Shown here: positions 9,103-17,940 of the stretch, one piece after another
Numbering within the stretch: the first letter of the stretch is position 1
How the letters are laid out: the number at the start of each line of letters is the position of its first letter
Assembly (NCBI RefSeq): GCF_015354445.1
Contig: NZ_JADKYT010000003.1
Span: 434,001-498,000, forward strand
DNA length: 64,000 nt
Direction of reading: 5' to 3'
From: Methylophilus sp. QUAN
GTDB lineage: Bacteria; Pseudomonadota; Gammaproteobacteria; Burkholderiales; Methylophilaceae
The notes under the pieces: generated by a model
Told to the model about the DNA's origin: nothing
The model's input: only the letters and a program-made list of their open reading frames with translations
The model's database searches: none
Program-made: the position numbers and the translations under genes

Positions 9103-9750
9103 GTGACCCATCGCAAGGTACTAGTGGCTGGTGCAACAGGCCTGGTAGGCTCGCATATCTTGCAGCGCCTGCTGCAAGACGACACAGTCTCAGAAATTCA
9201 TCTGTTATCCAGACGCAAACTGCCACTCCAGCATGCCAAGCTTCACATGCACCTGGTAGACTTTAGCCACTTACCCAAACTGCCGCAGCTAGATGAAATC
9301 TACCTGGCGCTAGGCACCACCATTAAACAAGCCGGTAGCCGACAAGCATTTGAAGCCATCGACCTGGATGCGAATCTCGCTGTTGCAAATGCCGGGCTCG
9401 CAGCTGGCGCAAAGCGTATCGGATTGGTCAGTGCTATGGGCGCAGATGTCGACTCACTGCTCTTTTATAACCGCATCAAAGGCGAGCTCGAAGCTGAGCT
9501 ATCAACACTGCCTTTTGAGGCATTAGTCATCGCACGTCCGTCTTTTTTGCTGGGGGATCGCGAGACATTAAAGCAACCGCAACGCCGTGCCGAGAAACTC
9601 GGCATTGCCATGTTCAAACTGTTAGCGCCGCTTTTACCCAAACACCTGCGTGCTGTAGAAGCCTCTAAAGTGGCGGCATGCCTGGCGACACTGGTGCCTG
9701 TAGCATCGGGCGAGCGAGTCATCCTCTCTGGAGATATCCAGCACTATTGA
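9103..9750 (+). CDS. NAD(P)-binding Rossmann protein, HTATIP2/NmrA-like atypical SDR
   Basis: 215 residues. I chose the GTG at 9103 because AGGAGA lies five bases upstream; an in-frame ATG at 9082 lacks a comparable site. The N-terminal nucleotide-binding motif is VLVAGATGLVGSHIL (GxxGxxG). IYLALGTT, IGLVSAMGA and an FYNRIKGELE element with the YxxxK-like pair follow. This is the layout of small atypical SDRs related to HTATIP2 and NmrA. The substrate is unknown. It follows the Tad operon by ~50 bp, probably as an independent gene. The family is clear; the reaction is not. Confidence 0.8.
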   Translation: MTHRKVLVAGATGLVGSHILQRLLQDDTVSEIHLLSRRKLPLQHAKLHMHLVDFSHLPKLPQLDEIYLALGTTIKQAGSRQAFEAIDLDANLAVANAGLAAGAKRIGLVSAMGADVDSLLFYNRIKGELEAELSTLPFEALVIARPSFLLGDRETLKQPQRRAEKLGIAMFKLLAPLLPKHLRAVEASKVAACLATLVPVASGERVILSGDIQHY

Positions 9751-9896
9751 TGCACCGCGCTGAAGGAAAGCACCACGCCCCACTCACCACCGCCAAATCC
9801 TCACGAAGAGTGGCGCATTTTTAGTGATACACTCGCCTGTGGTGTCACATAGTGACCTTAGACTAATAATTTAGATCTATCTGAGAACGACTAAAC

Positions 9897-10103
9897 ATGC
9901 ATTCAAAACAATCCTTAGTCCTGATGGCTTTTACCATCTTAACCATGTCTGGTTGCACCACACAATCATGGTACGAAGGCGTCAAAGAAGGGGCAAGAAA
10001 CAATTGCCGCAGCCAGCCGCCAGGTGAAGTCGAGTCATGCCTGGAGAAGCTGAACACCAAAACCTATGAGGAATATGAGAAAGCGCGCTCGGGTCAGAAC
10101 TAA
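9897..10103 (+). CDS. small predicted lipoprotein
   Basis: 68 residues. A lipoprotein signal (LVLMAFTILTMSGC) places the lipid-bearing cysteine at residue 20. The mature part is only ~48 residues and polar, with two more cysteines (NNCRSQ, ESCLEK) that could form a disulfide in the periplasm. Small lipoproteins of this shape, with a WYEGVKEG-like start, are common in Betaproteobacteria; the function is unknown. It stands alone between convergent or unrelated neighbours. The upstream 140 bp hold a short inverted repeat (GTCAC/GTGAC near 9843-9857) but no obvious promoter. Confidence 0.7.
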   Translation: MHSKQSLVLMAFTILTMSGCTTQSWYEGVKEGARNNCRSQPPGEVESCLEKLNTKTYEEYEKARSGQN

Positions 10104-10144
10104 GCGCAGGCAGAGCATTGATAGCTCTACTCGGTAAAGGCTGG

Positions 10145-10486
10145 CTATCTCGCCATCACCGACTGAATCAAGGTTCTATTTTCTGACGAGACGTCCAGAA
10201 ACTCCAGGTTGGTTCTAAAGCCTTTCATGCCACACAGTGATGAAAAAATCACCCGGCAATTAAACCGGTAATTGCGCAGTGCCGAGCCGACAAATACCGG
10301 TACATCGATATTGCATATCTGCCCTGGTTTATATTGCTTGTCAGCGAAAAGACTCATTCCCATAAGAGAAATATCATGCGTGAAGACGATATATTTATCG
10401 CCCGTACTATCGACTAGCTGCGATTTTTTGTGCCACGAGCGACGATTTTTGTCTATTGAGGTATTGTGCAAACTACTGGAAGACAT
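10145..10486 (-). CDS. PilZ domain protein
   Basis: 113 residues, essentially a single PilZ domain. The N-terminal RRSWHKK corresponds to the RxxxR arm, and THDISLMGMSLFAD to the (D/N)xSxxG motif that together bind cyclic di-GMP. The first arm is not a textbook RxxxR, so binding needs testing. A one-domain PilZ protein near a pilus operon is compatible with second-messenger control of surface attachment, but it is not in the Tad operon and lies on the other strand. It starts with ATG; the 180 bp to the next gene are AT-rich. Confidence 0.78.
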   Translation of the reverse strand: MSSSSLHNTSIDKNRRSWHKKSQLVDSTGDKYIVFTHDISLMGMSLFADKQYKPGQICNIDVPVFVGSALRNYRFNCRVIFSSLCGMKGFRTNLEFLDVSSENRTLIQSVMAR

Positions 10487-10669
10487 GGCCTAATGCTGCT
10501 TACTTAACTGCCCGGCATTATATGATAGGCACTTGTTAAAAAGTTTGAATTTTCCGCTCAGGTAAATCAACTTTACGCATCCTATCCCGCCATAACAAAT
10601 ACATTAATAATGCATTAAAGTATCGAGATTCGTCATACACTTAAATCACACGCTCAATCGAAAATAAAA

Positions 10670-11350
10670 ATGAATTTCCTTTTACCTATCACCCTTGGCG
10701 CAATGTTCATTATGGCAAACACCAGTTTAGCGGCCGAAGAAACACCTCAAGCAGCGACGATCAGATTGCCCGGCATTTATCACGTATGGGGAAAAGACAC
10801 GCAAGACATGCCAGCCATCACGTTTGATGAGTTGGAGCAATGCATGAGCACGGATGCCACCATCAGGCAGCAATTTGACAGTTTTCAACTTGAAACTAAA
10901 CGCATGAACGACGAAGTACTCAATGCCGAAAATCTCGTTCAGGCCAACCAGAATGCACGGCTTGTGCTGGAGAAAGAAGCAAGCGGCGTGCAGGCAGAAA
11001 TTGTAGACATGAACGCACGCAATGACGCGCTCGCGAAAAGAAAACAAGTGCTCTCTTCCCAGACCCGCCAGAGAGTAGATGCCGAGACCGCCAAAAAAAT
11101 CAATCAACAAGTCGACCAATTTAATAAAGACACGCTGCAATTTAATGCAGACTCATCCGCGCTCACAGAAAAAGCGCAGCAATTAAAAGCCAAACAACAG
11201 CAATTCAATGGCAGCCTGGAAGACTTAAAAAACCAGCTGGATCAGGTCAATGCCAAAACCAGTGCGTTTAATGAACGGAAAAAGACTTTTAACAATACGC
11301 TAGCCGCTTACAAAGACAAATGTACCGGTGCACATAAGCTAGAAAAGTAA
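10670..11350 (+). CDS. exported coiled-coil protein of unknown function
   Basis: 226 residues. A signal peptide (residues 1-22, ending SLAAEE) is followed by a short segment with one cysteine (FDELEQCMSTD). From about residue 65 to 210 there is an almost continuous heptad-rich coiled coil dense in Asn, Gln, Lys and Glu, with recurring QQ/FN phrases (QQVDQFNKDTLQFNAD, QQQFNGSLEDLKNQLDQVN). A last cysteine is near the C-terminus (YKDKCTG). It is probably a periplasmic rod, perhaps disulfide-linked. I do not recognise a named family. It stands alone and is followed directly by a hairpin. Confidence 0.7.
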   Translation: MNFLLPITLGAMFIMANTSLAAEETPQAATIRLPGIYHVWGKDTQDMPAITFDELEQCMSTDATIRQQFDSFQLETKRMNDEVLNAENLVQANQNARLVLEKEASGVQAEIVDMNARNDALAKRKQVLSSQTRQRVDAETAKKINQQVDQFNKDTLQFNADSSALTEKAQQLKAKQQQFNGSLEDLKNQLDQVNAKTSAFNERKKTFNNTLAAYKDKCTGAHKLEK

Positions 11351-11376
11351 AAAGGCACCTCGGAGGAGATGCCTTT
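11351..11376 (+). terminator. hairpin after the coiled-coil gene
   Basis: Inverted arms AAAGGCACCTC and GAGATGCCTTT around a GGAG loop, beginning at the stop codon of the preceding gene, with one mismatch. There is no long T-tract, so it may be a weak intrinsic terminator or a 3'-end stabiliser. The next ~190 bp to 11565 hold no gene; an imperfect palindrome with CATATG ends lies at 11527-11551. Confidence 0.5.
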
Positions 11377-11565
11377 GGCATTGAGATCAATATGCAGTTA
11401 ATCGAATGCGGGTAGGGAATGTTTTACCCCGTTTAAAATAAGTCGCGCAAATATCACGCATCAGTTTAAACGGTCCTAGTGGCAAAGCACGCCCTGAACT
11501 GAATCATGCAGCGAAGCGGCCATTTTTCATATGGGAGATATTCCCTCATATGTCGGGAATACGCC

Positions 11566-11925
11566 CTAAGGCGCATGCATCACGTTCATCACCTGCAATC
11601 GCCGCGACTCCCCATTAGGGAATGGCCAATCAATTTCCTGGCCGACTTTTAACCCAAGCAAAGCAGTTCCCACCGGTGAAAATACAGAAATCTTGCCCTG
11701 CTTCAAATCAGCCTCGTCAGGAAAGCATAATTCCACTTCCCTTTTTAAATCGTTGCTTTTATCCAGGTAAATCACGCGTGAGTGCATTCTCACCACATCC
11801 TCAGGCACCTGATCCGCAGCAACGACCACCGCCCTGCCTAACTCATCCCGTAACAACTCATCATTTGCAAGCATGGATAAGCGTGCGTAGTCCTGATCCG
11901 ACAATATTAAGTTTTCAGATTCCAT
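11566..11925 (-). CDS. Rnk/GreA C-terminal-domain transcription factor
   Basis: 119 residues from the ATG at 11925 (GGA six bases upstream); an in-frame ATG at 11943 adds six residues. The N-terminal helical part resembles Rnk (LILSDQDYARLSMLAND). The C-terminal domain matches the GreA/GreB fold: VVRMHSRVIYLDK, FSPVGTALLGLKVGQEIDWPFPNG. Rnk-type proteins bind RNA polymerase in the secondary channel; E. coli Rnk was named as a regulator of nucleoside diphosphate kinase. It lacks the long Gre coiled coil, so transcript cleavage is unlikely. It is monocistronic. The family is confident, the exact role is not. Confidence 0.82.
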   Translation of the reverse strand: MESENLILSDQDYARLSMLANDELLRDELGRAVVVAADQVPEDVVRMHSRVIYLDKSNDLKREVELCFPDEADLKQGKISVFSPVGTALLGLKVGQEIDWPFPNGESRRLQVMNVMHAP

Positions 11926-12063
11926 ATTTTCCAACCATACCAAATGCTAATCATCCCTGAAGGGCAAGCCAACAGAATAATCGGGACAGATGGAAAAAAT
12001 AAGCCTGTTTAATAGAATATAACTGTTTCCAATCGAGCTACAATTACTTTGCGACCTGACAAG

Positions 12064-12969
12064 CTAATCTTTATCCCAATAAGGTTCTGCGCCAAATCGT
12101 TCAGACAGATAGTCGATGAAAACGCGGGTTTTCAACGGCAGATTACGCTTGGGTAAATACAATGCGTAGACATGTTGCTCGACAGGTATGTATTCAGACA
12201 ACACCGATTTCAGGCGCTTGGCCTGCAGGTCTTTACCAATAATAAAGGTCGGCAATAGCGCTAAACCAAAGCCGCCCAATACTACTTGCGATAATGCTTC
12301 ATCGTCATTGATTCGCAATCTGCCAGAGACATTTACCGTGACCTCGCCTTCAGGTCCATTAAAGCGCCACAGGCCTTTATCGCCAGAGTGAATATAGTCG
12401 AGGCAATTGTGATGGACTAACTCTTGCGGGACGACCGGGATGCCATGACGCTCAAAATATTTGGGCGTTGCGCACAGGTTTCTGCGGATCGGCGCCAGCT
12501 TTCTGGCCACCAGACTTTGCGGCAAATCCCTGGTGATCGCAATCACGACGTCGTAACCCTCTTCAGTCATATCCACCAAGCGGTCAGTAATCGTCATATC
12601 GATTTCCAACTGCGGGTATCTATCCATAAACTCAGCAATGGCAGGCGCAACATGCAAAGTGCCAAAAGCCACAGAGGCAGCCACTTTGAGCACGCCTCTG
12701 GGCTGCGCATTCAGGCTTTCAATCATCTGCTGCGCTTCTTCGGCTTCATCACGGATGCGCGTGCAATAGTCATAAAAGCTGGCGCCAATTTCGGTCAGGC
12801 TGAGATGCCGGGTACTACGATTCAACAAGCTCGCGCCCAGCGCATGCTCTAGCTTGGCAACCGCCTTGCTCACCGACGACTTGGTCATACCCAGCTTTCT
12901 GGAGGCCGCCGAAAAGCTTTGCTCATTGACCACATGGGCAAAAATGATCATTAGGTTCAAATCATACAT
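12064..12969 (-). CDS. LysR-family transcriptional regulator
   Basis: 301 residues from the ATG at 12969 (an ATG six codons upstream is possible). A winged helix-turn-helix fills residues 1-60: FSAASRKLGMTKSSVSKAVAKLEHALGASLLNRSTRHLSLTE in spaced form. The periplasmic-binding-like effector domain covers ~90-295 with the hallmark IDMTITDRLVDMTEEGYDVVI-type segment. This resembles the CrgA/AaeR-like LysR subgroup that often acts on neighbouring oxidoreductases or efflux genes. The neighbour in divergent orientation is the small membrane protein at 13095, the likeliest target by position only. The effector is unknown. Confidence 0.9.
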   Translation of the reverse strand: MYDLNLMIIFAHVVNEQSFSAASRKLGMTKSSVSKAVAKLEHALGASLLNRSTRHLSLTEIGASFYDYCTRIRDEAEEAQQMIESLNAQPRGVLKVAASVAFGTLHVAPAIAEFMDRYPQLEIDMTITDRLVDMTEEGYDVVIAITRDLPQSLVARKLAPIRRNLCATPKYFERHGIPVVPQELVHHNCLDYIHSGDKGLWRFNGPEGEVTVNVSGRLRINDDEALSQVVLGGFGLALLPTFIIGKDLQAKRLKSVLSEYIPVEQHVYALYLPKRNLPLKTRVFIDYLSERFGAEPYWDKD

Positions 12970-13094
12970 ACGCCGATTGTATCCCAATAAGAAACAGTTA
13001 TATGCAATCTGAAGGACTAATTTTATCCACAGAAATGTATACCATACGACTTGAATGCATTTTCAACATGACGCATAAACAAGGATTCTGAGCC

Positions 13095-13430
13095 ATGTAT
13101 AAAGTCTTTTCTAATACCAGATTATTCATCATGACTTATCTTGTCCTGGCTTTGCCAACCTATTTGGCTGACACCGGCATGATCGCAAACAGTTCGCTAC
13201 TGTATGCATTGTCTATGGTGGGGATATGGGCAATCTGCCTGATCAGAGGCACCATCATCGGCAAACATTGGCTGGTGCTCATCCCTTCCGTCGCCTTTGT
13301 GTTCGATTTAACGCCAGCCCTCGCTGCAATTACATTTGTGCCTTATTTGTATCACGCCCTGGCCATCCTCCTGGGCGCGGCCTCTCCTTCCATCGCCCTC
13401 TCCCATCGCGATACTTATAAAATGAGATGA
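13095..13430 (+). CDS. small integral membrane protein, unknown function
   Basis: 111 residues with three or four hydrophobic segments: FIMTYLVLALPTYLAD, LLYALSMVGIWAICLI, WLVLIPSVAFVFDLTPALA and YHALAILLGAASPSIAL. No enzymatic motif is seen. It lies divergently from a LysR regulator across 125 bp, a layout that often means regulator and target. A GC-rich hairpin follows the stop codon. It could be a small transporter subunit or a stress membrane protein; I do not recognise a family. Confidence 0.62.
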   Translation: MYKVFSNTRLFIMTYLVLALPTYLADTGMIANSSLLYALSMVGIWAICLIRGTIIGKHWLVLIPSVAFVFDLTPALAAITFVPYLYHALAILLGAASPSIALSHRDTYKMR

Positions 13431-13449
13431 ATGTCATTCAACATGGCAT

Positions 13450-13470
13450 GAGGGGCAATAGAGGCCCCTC
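13450..13470 (+). terminator. GC-rich hairpin downstream of the membrane protein gene
   Basis: Perfect 7-bp arms GAGGGGC and GCCCCTC around AATAGAG, 20 bp after the preceding stop. It has no T-tract, so intrinsic termination is uncertain. The rest of the gap to 13727 is non-coding by eye; its last 15 bp (GGTTAGGGGAAATAAAAA) hold the ribosome site of the next gene. Confidence 0.4.
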
Positions 13471-13727
13471 TGTACCTCGCTCATCATCGAGCGAATATCA
13501 CGCACCCTGCACTCAAACTGCCGTTCAACCAACGACTCCCATCAGGGAATCCTCCGATACCAACACCTCAGCCCCCTTGCATTAGCCAAAAAAAATTTAT
13601 ACACTGCGAACAGACCTGTCTGCCTTATGTTGGTCAACATCATCATATGAGGGTTTTGAATGAAGCCAGGTCAGGCGGCTTAAAGGCTATGCTTAATTAA
13701 AACAAAGACGGTTAGGGGAAATAAAAA

Positions 13728-14138
13728 ATGAATCAAGATAAACATGCTGGCAATGTCATCTTACTGAGGACAGCCTGTATTACATTACTTGCGGGATTAG
13801 TGCTGGCCTGGTGCCTGGTAATGACCCGCGGCATGAAAATTCCTTACATGCTCAATCTATTTACCAGCACAGAAAACCTGTTGTCCGGCCACTTGGATTA
13901 CTTGATGATGACCATGTTGTTATTAGGTTTTTACGCGTCAAAAATCCCCTTGCCTAAGTTTGTCCTCTGGCCGATGGCACTCGGCTCCATAGGCAACCCA
14001 ACGGCTTTCCTGGTGCTGGCAATTGCCCCCAAAATCCATTCATTGCCATATATTGTGTTTCTCTACACGACCCTATCGTTAACCACGTTTGGGTTTGGCA
14101 TGGCCGCCATTAAAACGCTCAGATACTCCCTCAAGTAA
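13728..14138 (+). CDS. four-helix membrane protein, possibly HabA/StyC-like
   Basis: 136 residues, four predicted membrane helices (residues ~12-32, 48-70, 80-98, 105-130). The second helix begins with LLSGHLDYLMMTMLLLGF, a histidine placed as in the small four-helix hydroxylaminobenzene mutase/styrene oxide isomerase group, which binds heme through such a residue. That resemblance is weak and is offered only as a lead. The gene precedes a cytochrome b561 gene by 42 bp in the same direction, so the two may be co-transcribed and act together in the membrane. Ribosome site AGGGGA is good. Confidence 0.6.
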   Translation: MNQDKHAGNVILLRTACITLLAGLVLAWCLVMTRGMKIPYMLNLFTSTENLLSGHLDYLMMTMLLLGFYASKIPLPKFVLWPMALGSIGNPTAFLVLAIAPKIHSLPYIVFLYTTLSLTTFGFGMAAIKTLRYSLK

Positions 14139-14180
14139 ATGCGCTCTGGAGCAAAACAATAATCTGAAGGGCCCGCCACG

Positions 14181-14711
14181 ATGAGCATGCATCTCAAAAA
14201 CTCGCAAACACAATATGGGTTGATCGCCAGAGTTTTGCACTGGAGCAGTGTTGCGATGCTATTGACGCTCATTGTGGTAGCTAGCCAGTTTGCAGATAAA
14301 GATCCCGGCCCTGAGAAGTCAGGGCTCATCTCCCAGCACTCCTCCATTGGCATGCTGTTATTAATACTGATGCTGGCCAGATTGACATGGCGAAATCTGA
14401 ATCCGAATCCCATTCACTCTTACAGCATCAAAACCTGGCAAAAACTGGTGGCGATTTCCCTGCATCGATCCATATACCTCATCATCATGACACAATGTGT
14501 TTTAGGTATCTTGATACTGTTAACCAGCGGCGAAGCTATTCATTTTTTTGGTCTATTTGAATTACCGCCATTGTTTGAGCGGGCTCATCCCATTCACCAG
14601 ACAGTCTTAGGGATTCACTATCTGATCTCGGTCATGATTTACCCCTTGTTCGCGGTCCACATTACGGCGGCCATCTACCATCAAATTTTTGGCCTGATAG
14701 AAGACCATTAA
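14181..14711 (+). CDS. cytochrome b561 family protein
   Basis: 176 residues with four membrane helices and the usual histidine pattern of bacterial b561: ARVLHWSS at the first helix, SQHSSIGMLLL at the second, the HYL pair in GIHYLISVMIY, and AVHITAAIYHQI at the end. LTWRNLNPNP in the second loop is also typical. These diheme proteins pass electrons between quinol and periplasmic acceptors or superoxide. It follows the small four-helix protein by 42 bp. A weak hairpin before a T-run near 14740-14765 lies between it and the convergent AraC gene. Confidence 0.88.
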   Translation: MSMHLKNSQTQYGLIARVLHWSSVAMLLTLIVVASQFADKDPGPEKSGLISQHSSIGMLLLILMLARLTWRNLNPNPIHSYSIKTWQKLVAISLHRSIYLIIMTQCVLGILILLTSGEAIHFFGLFELPPLFERAHPIHQTVLGIHYLISVMIYPLFAVHITAAIYHQIFGLIEDH

Positions 14712-14830
14712 TGCATAAAAACATCCTGACGGCAGTGTTTAAAAAAAGACCCCGGTACGAGGTTTATTTTCATATGTCAATCAGCCCCGTAGATAAAAAA
14801 CCCTCGGTAAAAATAATCTACTATAAACAG

Positions 14831-15838
14831 CTAATGTAATGGCGCCTGGTAGCGAAACGATCCCGGGGTAACACCCATCCACTCTTTGAACGCTCTATTA
14901 AAAGAATTTACATCCTGGAATCCGAGCAGATACGCAATCTCCCCGTGAGCCATGGTTGGTTTCCCAAGATAGTAAATGGCCAACTCCTGGCGGGTTGCGT
15001 TCAATATAGTGGAAAAGCTGCTTCCTTCATCACTTAACTGACGCTGCAAAGTGCGCGTGCTGAGCGCAAGCTGCTTTGCAACATGACCGATAGCAAACTG
15101 CCCCGCAGGTAAACCTTCCAATAGCGCGGCTTTTACCCGTTCACTAATGCTGGCAGTTGAATCCAGCTTTGCCAGGCGTTGGCGCAGACCATCCTCAAAG
15201 AATTCCCACATTGACTCATTAGCCGTCATAAATGGACGAATACCCTCCTGACTAGAGAAAGATATTTTGATATCAGCATGTTTGCTTTGTTTAGGTTTGA
15301 CGCCAAAGAACGCTGTGTATTTATCCAATTGAGCTGGCAGTTCGGGTAGAAGGACTTCTTCTGGTTTGACCAAATAACGGGTGCCTAACCTCACTAACTG
15401 CGTAATAAATACCAGCTCAGTAACTGCTAGATTGCGAGGGATCATTAGATCCTGACCATAGCACTCCAATGAGATTTCCGTGGCCTTTGTATTGACTGCC
15501 ACATGCAAATACATGGGACCAACCAGCCGCTTAAAAGCGGATAGTCTTTGCAGTGCAATATTCAAATTAGGACTGCATAAACTGGCAAATACAGCCGGGT
15601 CAAATCCTTCAACTGAAATAATTTGGCCTATCCTTAGAGGCAAATCCTCAGTCCCATCGGCACGCTCAAGCGCATCCCATAACTGAAAATACTGCTTGGC
15701 ATCGACTGCCGCATCTTTACGGGAAAACAGGTCTAGCGGGAGGCCTGCTAATCGCAGCACATCCTCGGGATTAATGCCAAGGTCACTGATTAATAGGCGC
15801 CAGCCTGGTTGCACAGTAAATTGCACGACTCTTTTCAA
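14831..15838 (-). CDS. AraC-family transcriptional regulator (OruR-like N-terminal domain)
   Basis: 335 residues. Residues ~20-205 are the arabinose-binding-like N-terminal domain found in the OruR/ArgR type of AraC regulators; residues ~230-335 hold two helix-turn-helix motifs (IGHVAKQLALSTRTLQRQLSDEG and GEIAYLLGFQDVNSFNRAFKEWMG), with the typical VTPGSFR end. It lies 18 bp after the SDR gene on the same strand, so it is probably co-transcribed with it and may control it. The effector is unknown. Confidence 0.9.
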   Translation of the reverse strand: MKRVVQFTVQPGWRLLISDLGINPEDVLRLAGLPLDLFSRKDAAVDAKQYFQLWDALERADGTEDLPLRIGQIISVEGFDPAVFASLCSPNLNIALQRLSAFKRLVGPMYLHVAVNTKATEISLECYGQDLMIPRNLAVTELVFITQLVRLGTRYLVKPEEVLLPELPAQLDKYTAFFGVKPKQSKHADIKISFSSQEGIRPFMTANESMWEFFEDGLRQRLAKLDSTASISERVKAALLEGLPAGQFAIGHVAKQLALSTRTLQRQLSDEGSSFSTILNATRQELAIYYLGKPTMAHGEIAYLLGFQDVNSFNRAFKEWMGVTPGSFRYQAPLH

Positions 15839-15856
15839 TGCGTGGATCCTTCTGGG

Positions 15857-16927
15857 TTAGCGTCTCTTTGGTTGAGGGATTTGGCCATGATCAATGAGCT
15901 GTTGGAACATGGCATTGACGGTTTCATCCATCGGTCTATAGGACATTCCTAACTCTCGAATACTCTTTTCGTTACTAGCATGCCACGAATAACCTACATT
16001 GCGGGCAACAAATTTCCGTGTCGTGGTTTTGTCAGCCAGTGGGCCAATTAACCATATCAACCATTTTGGTAACGTTTTTGACGGAATGGGATATTCACTA
16101 TATCGATGCTGTAATGTTTTGGTAATCCCCAACAAAGAGGTATTTTGCCCTGAAATAATATTGCGGCCATTGGCATTAGGCAGATATGCAGCTCGCACAT
16201 GAGCATCCGCTAAATCCCTCACATCAATCACACCCACGCCAATGTCTGGTAGGCCAGCTTTTAATCGGCCATTACCCACTTGTCTGAGCAAATTAAAACT
16301 TTCTGAATTTGAATGCGGAATAATCCCCGGCCCCAATACAAAACTGGGATTAATAACGACCAACCGCCACCTGTCTTGTTTGTTTGCAATCTCCCAGGCT
16401 AATTTCTCCGCCATGGTCTTTGAAAATGAGTACGGTTGATGTTTAAGTGTCGAGGTTGTGTTCCAATGTGACTCAGTGAAAACACCGCCAGGAATCAACT
16501 CTTTGTCGGCAGTATCACCATAGATAGCCGCACAACTGCTGGTCAAAACAACTCTCTTTACCGATGCCGTTTTATTCGCTGTTTCGAGCACATTACGGGT
16601 ACCTTCTACTGCTGGAGTGACCAGGTCTTTTTGAGGGTCTTTGATATTCAGCGTAAAGGGAGATGCCGTATGAATGACAACCTCGCATCCTGCCATGGCT
16701 TCTTGATACGAGCCAGTATCCAGTAAATCAGCCTCGAACAAAATAAGCTTACCCGGTTTGTTATGAGCAAGCTGAGTAAGATGTGCAACTTTTGAGAGGT
16801 CAGAGGGATTTCGAACTGCGGCATGAACAGTCACACCTTCTTCCAGCAGCCGCTTCACGATCCAGCCAGCGACATAACCAGTCGCACCAGTCACAAGAAC
16901 TGGTTTTGATTTATCAATTTTAACCAT
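15857..16927 (-). CDS. extended SDR, dihydroflavonol-4-reductase-like oxidoreductase
   Basis: 356 residues. The NAD(P) motif VLVTGATGYVAGWIVKRLLEEG starts at residue 10. VIHTASPF, VVLTSSCAAIYG and an active-site PYSFSKTMAEK (YxxxK) follow, then VVINPSFVLGPGI. This is the DFR/cinnamoyl-CoA reductase-like branch of extended SDRs that reduce carbonyls with NADPH. The pairing with an AraC regulator suggests induction by a specific compound, perhaps an aldehyde. The 240 bp upstream hold two GCGCCA-like half sites (near 17010 and 17024) that could be operator parts; this is inference. Confidence 0.87.
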   Translation of the reverse strand: MVKIDKSKPVLVTGATGYVAGWIVKRLLEEGVTVHAAVRNPSDLSKVAHLTQLAHNKPGKLILFEADLLDTGSYQEAMAGCEVVIHTASPFTLNIKDPQKDLVTPAVEGTRNVLETANKTASVKRVVLTSSCAAIYGDTADKELIPGGVFTESHWNTTSTLKHQPYSFSKTMAEKLAWEIANKQDRWRLVVINPSFVLGPGIIPHSNSESFNLLRQVGNGRLKAGLPDIGVGVIDVRDLADAHVRAAYLPNANGRNIISGQNTSLLGITKTLQHRYSEYPIPSKTLPKWLIWLIGPLADKTTTRKFVARNVGYSWHASNEKSIRELGMSYRPMDETVNAMFQQLIDHGQIPQPKRR

Positions 16928-17164
16928 ACATGTCCCTTTTCAATTGAGGAAATTTGTATGGTTGATTATCTGGAAGATTGCTAGGCACACATAAATCTAA
17001 ACGCGCCATTCAATATTCAAAATGCGCCAAAGTGCGTACTAATACCTCCAAGCTAAGCAGCTAGAAGCAAGTGGGCTATGGATCAAGTATTACAGTTGCA
17101 TTCTGTGTCGAAATTCAGAAAATTAAACACCTGCTGCTGATTGAATCTGCCTGGAGCTGAGCAC

Positions 17165-17350
17165 TCACTGACAAATGGACACATACTGTGTCATCGATGG
17201 ATCACTGTGACCAAGGATTTTTTGAACCGTGCACAGAGACTGGCCATCATTCACCAAAAAGCTGCCAAACTGATGCCTCAAATTGAGTATGCGCAGCTTG
17301 GGTAAGCCAGCTTTATTTCGCAGATCTTCCGAGATTTTTGCAATATGCAC
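17165..17350 (-). pseudogene. tyrosine integrase, C-terminal remnant
   Basis: About 60 codons that match only the end of a phage-type integrase: LRILNLRHQFGSFL (the R of the HxLRH box; its leading His is replaced by Asn), then VQKILGHSDPSMTQYVS, with the second-box LGH. The region of the nucleophilic tyrosine is altered (TQRYAHL expected). A stop lies two codons upstream of the GTG, so no full protein can be made. A matching N-terminal fragment lies ~750 bp away on the same strand, with an unrelated gene between them. It marks an old integration event near the tRNA-Ile locus. Confidence 0.72.
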
Positions 17351-17424
17351 ATATCAGCAATGGCTAGCTGCAGATCAACACCAATGGTTGAAAAATCTCC
17401 AGCTCAATCTTTTTGGCGTGCTGC

Positions 17425-17940
17425 TTATCCAAGCCATGCAGAGGCTTCAAGATAATCCCTCGATTGAGAGTTCGTGAAATCAATCATTTTGGATATGATT
17501 GTTACGGGGTCGGCACCTTTAGCTTTTTCGGAGTTATAGATTGCCAGCCGTTGGGCATCAATATGGGCTGCTTCGGTGGCGAATTTTTCCTTGAAGGCAT
17601 CATCAATAATGCGCCCTGTTGTGGAGAGTTTATTTACCGGGTCTCCACCACCGACGCCGCGAAGGTCATAAAAAATGGTGCTTGGAACATTTGCCATGTC
17701 ATAAGCGATTTTCTCCGCACTTTGAGGGTCATCACTTGCAGACGTCAATAGCTTCTGTTGTGCCGCTGTTATGGACTGTGTGGCACCGTTGCCACCAGCA
17801 GCAATAGCCTTGGCTGCATTGGAAATGGTCACTGTATCGGCAGATTTTGCTGTTGAGGTTGGCACTTCTTGCCGCTGACTGACCGATTTTGGGAGGGCGC
17901 TATACATTGAAGCCGCACCGCCAAGTCCTTGGATCATCAT
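17425..17940 (-). CDS. hypothetical protein in the integrase gap
   Basis: 171 residues from the ATG at 17940, chosen for the AAAGGAG site just upstream; the frame stays open a further 56 codons but that part is integrase debris. The sequence is Ala/Ser/Thr-rich with no signal peptide or membrane segment. SADTVTISNAAKAIA resembles the short DTV-x-(I/L)S motif seen in FlgM-like and many secreted-effector N-termini. A second block holds STIFYDLRGVGGGDPVNKLS and DDAFKEKFATEAAHIDAQRLAIYNSEK in separate parts. I do not recognise a family. It lies between two integrase fragments and looks like cargo. Confidence 0.55.
   Translation of the reverse strand: MMIQGLGGAASMYSALPKSVSQRQEVPTSTAKSADTVTISNAAKAIAAGGNGATQSITAAQQKLLTSASDDPQSAEKIAYDMANVPSTIFYDLRGVGGGDPVNKLSTTGRIIDDAFKEKFATEAAHIDAQRLAIYNSEKAKGADPVTIISKMIDFTNSQSRDYLEASAWLG

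Noticed and set aside
11527-11551. Imperfect palindrome with CATATG ends after the Rnk-like gene
   Set aside because: The central part does not pair well and there is no T-tract, so neither operator nor terminator can be supported.
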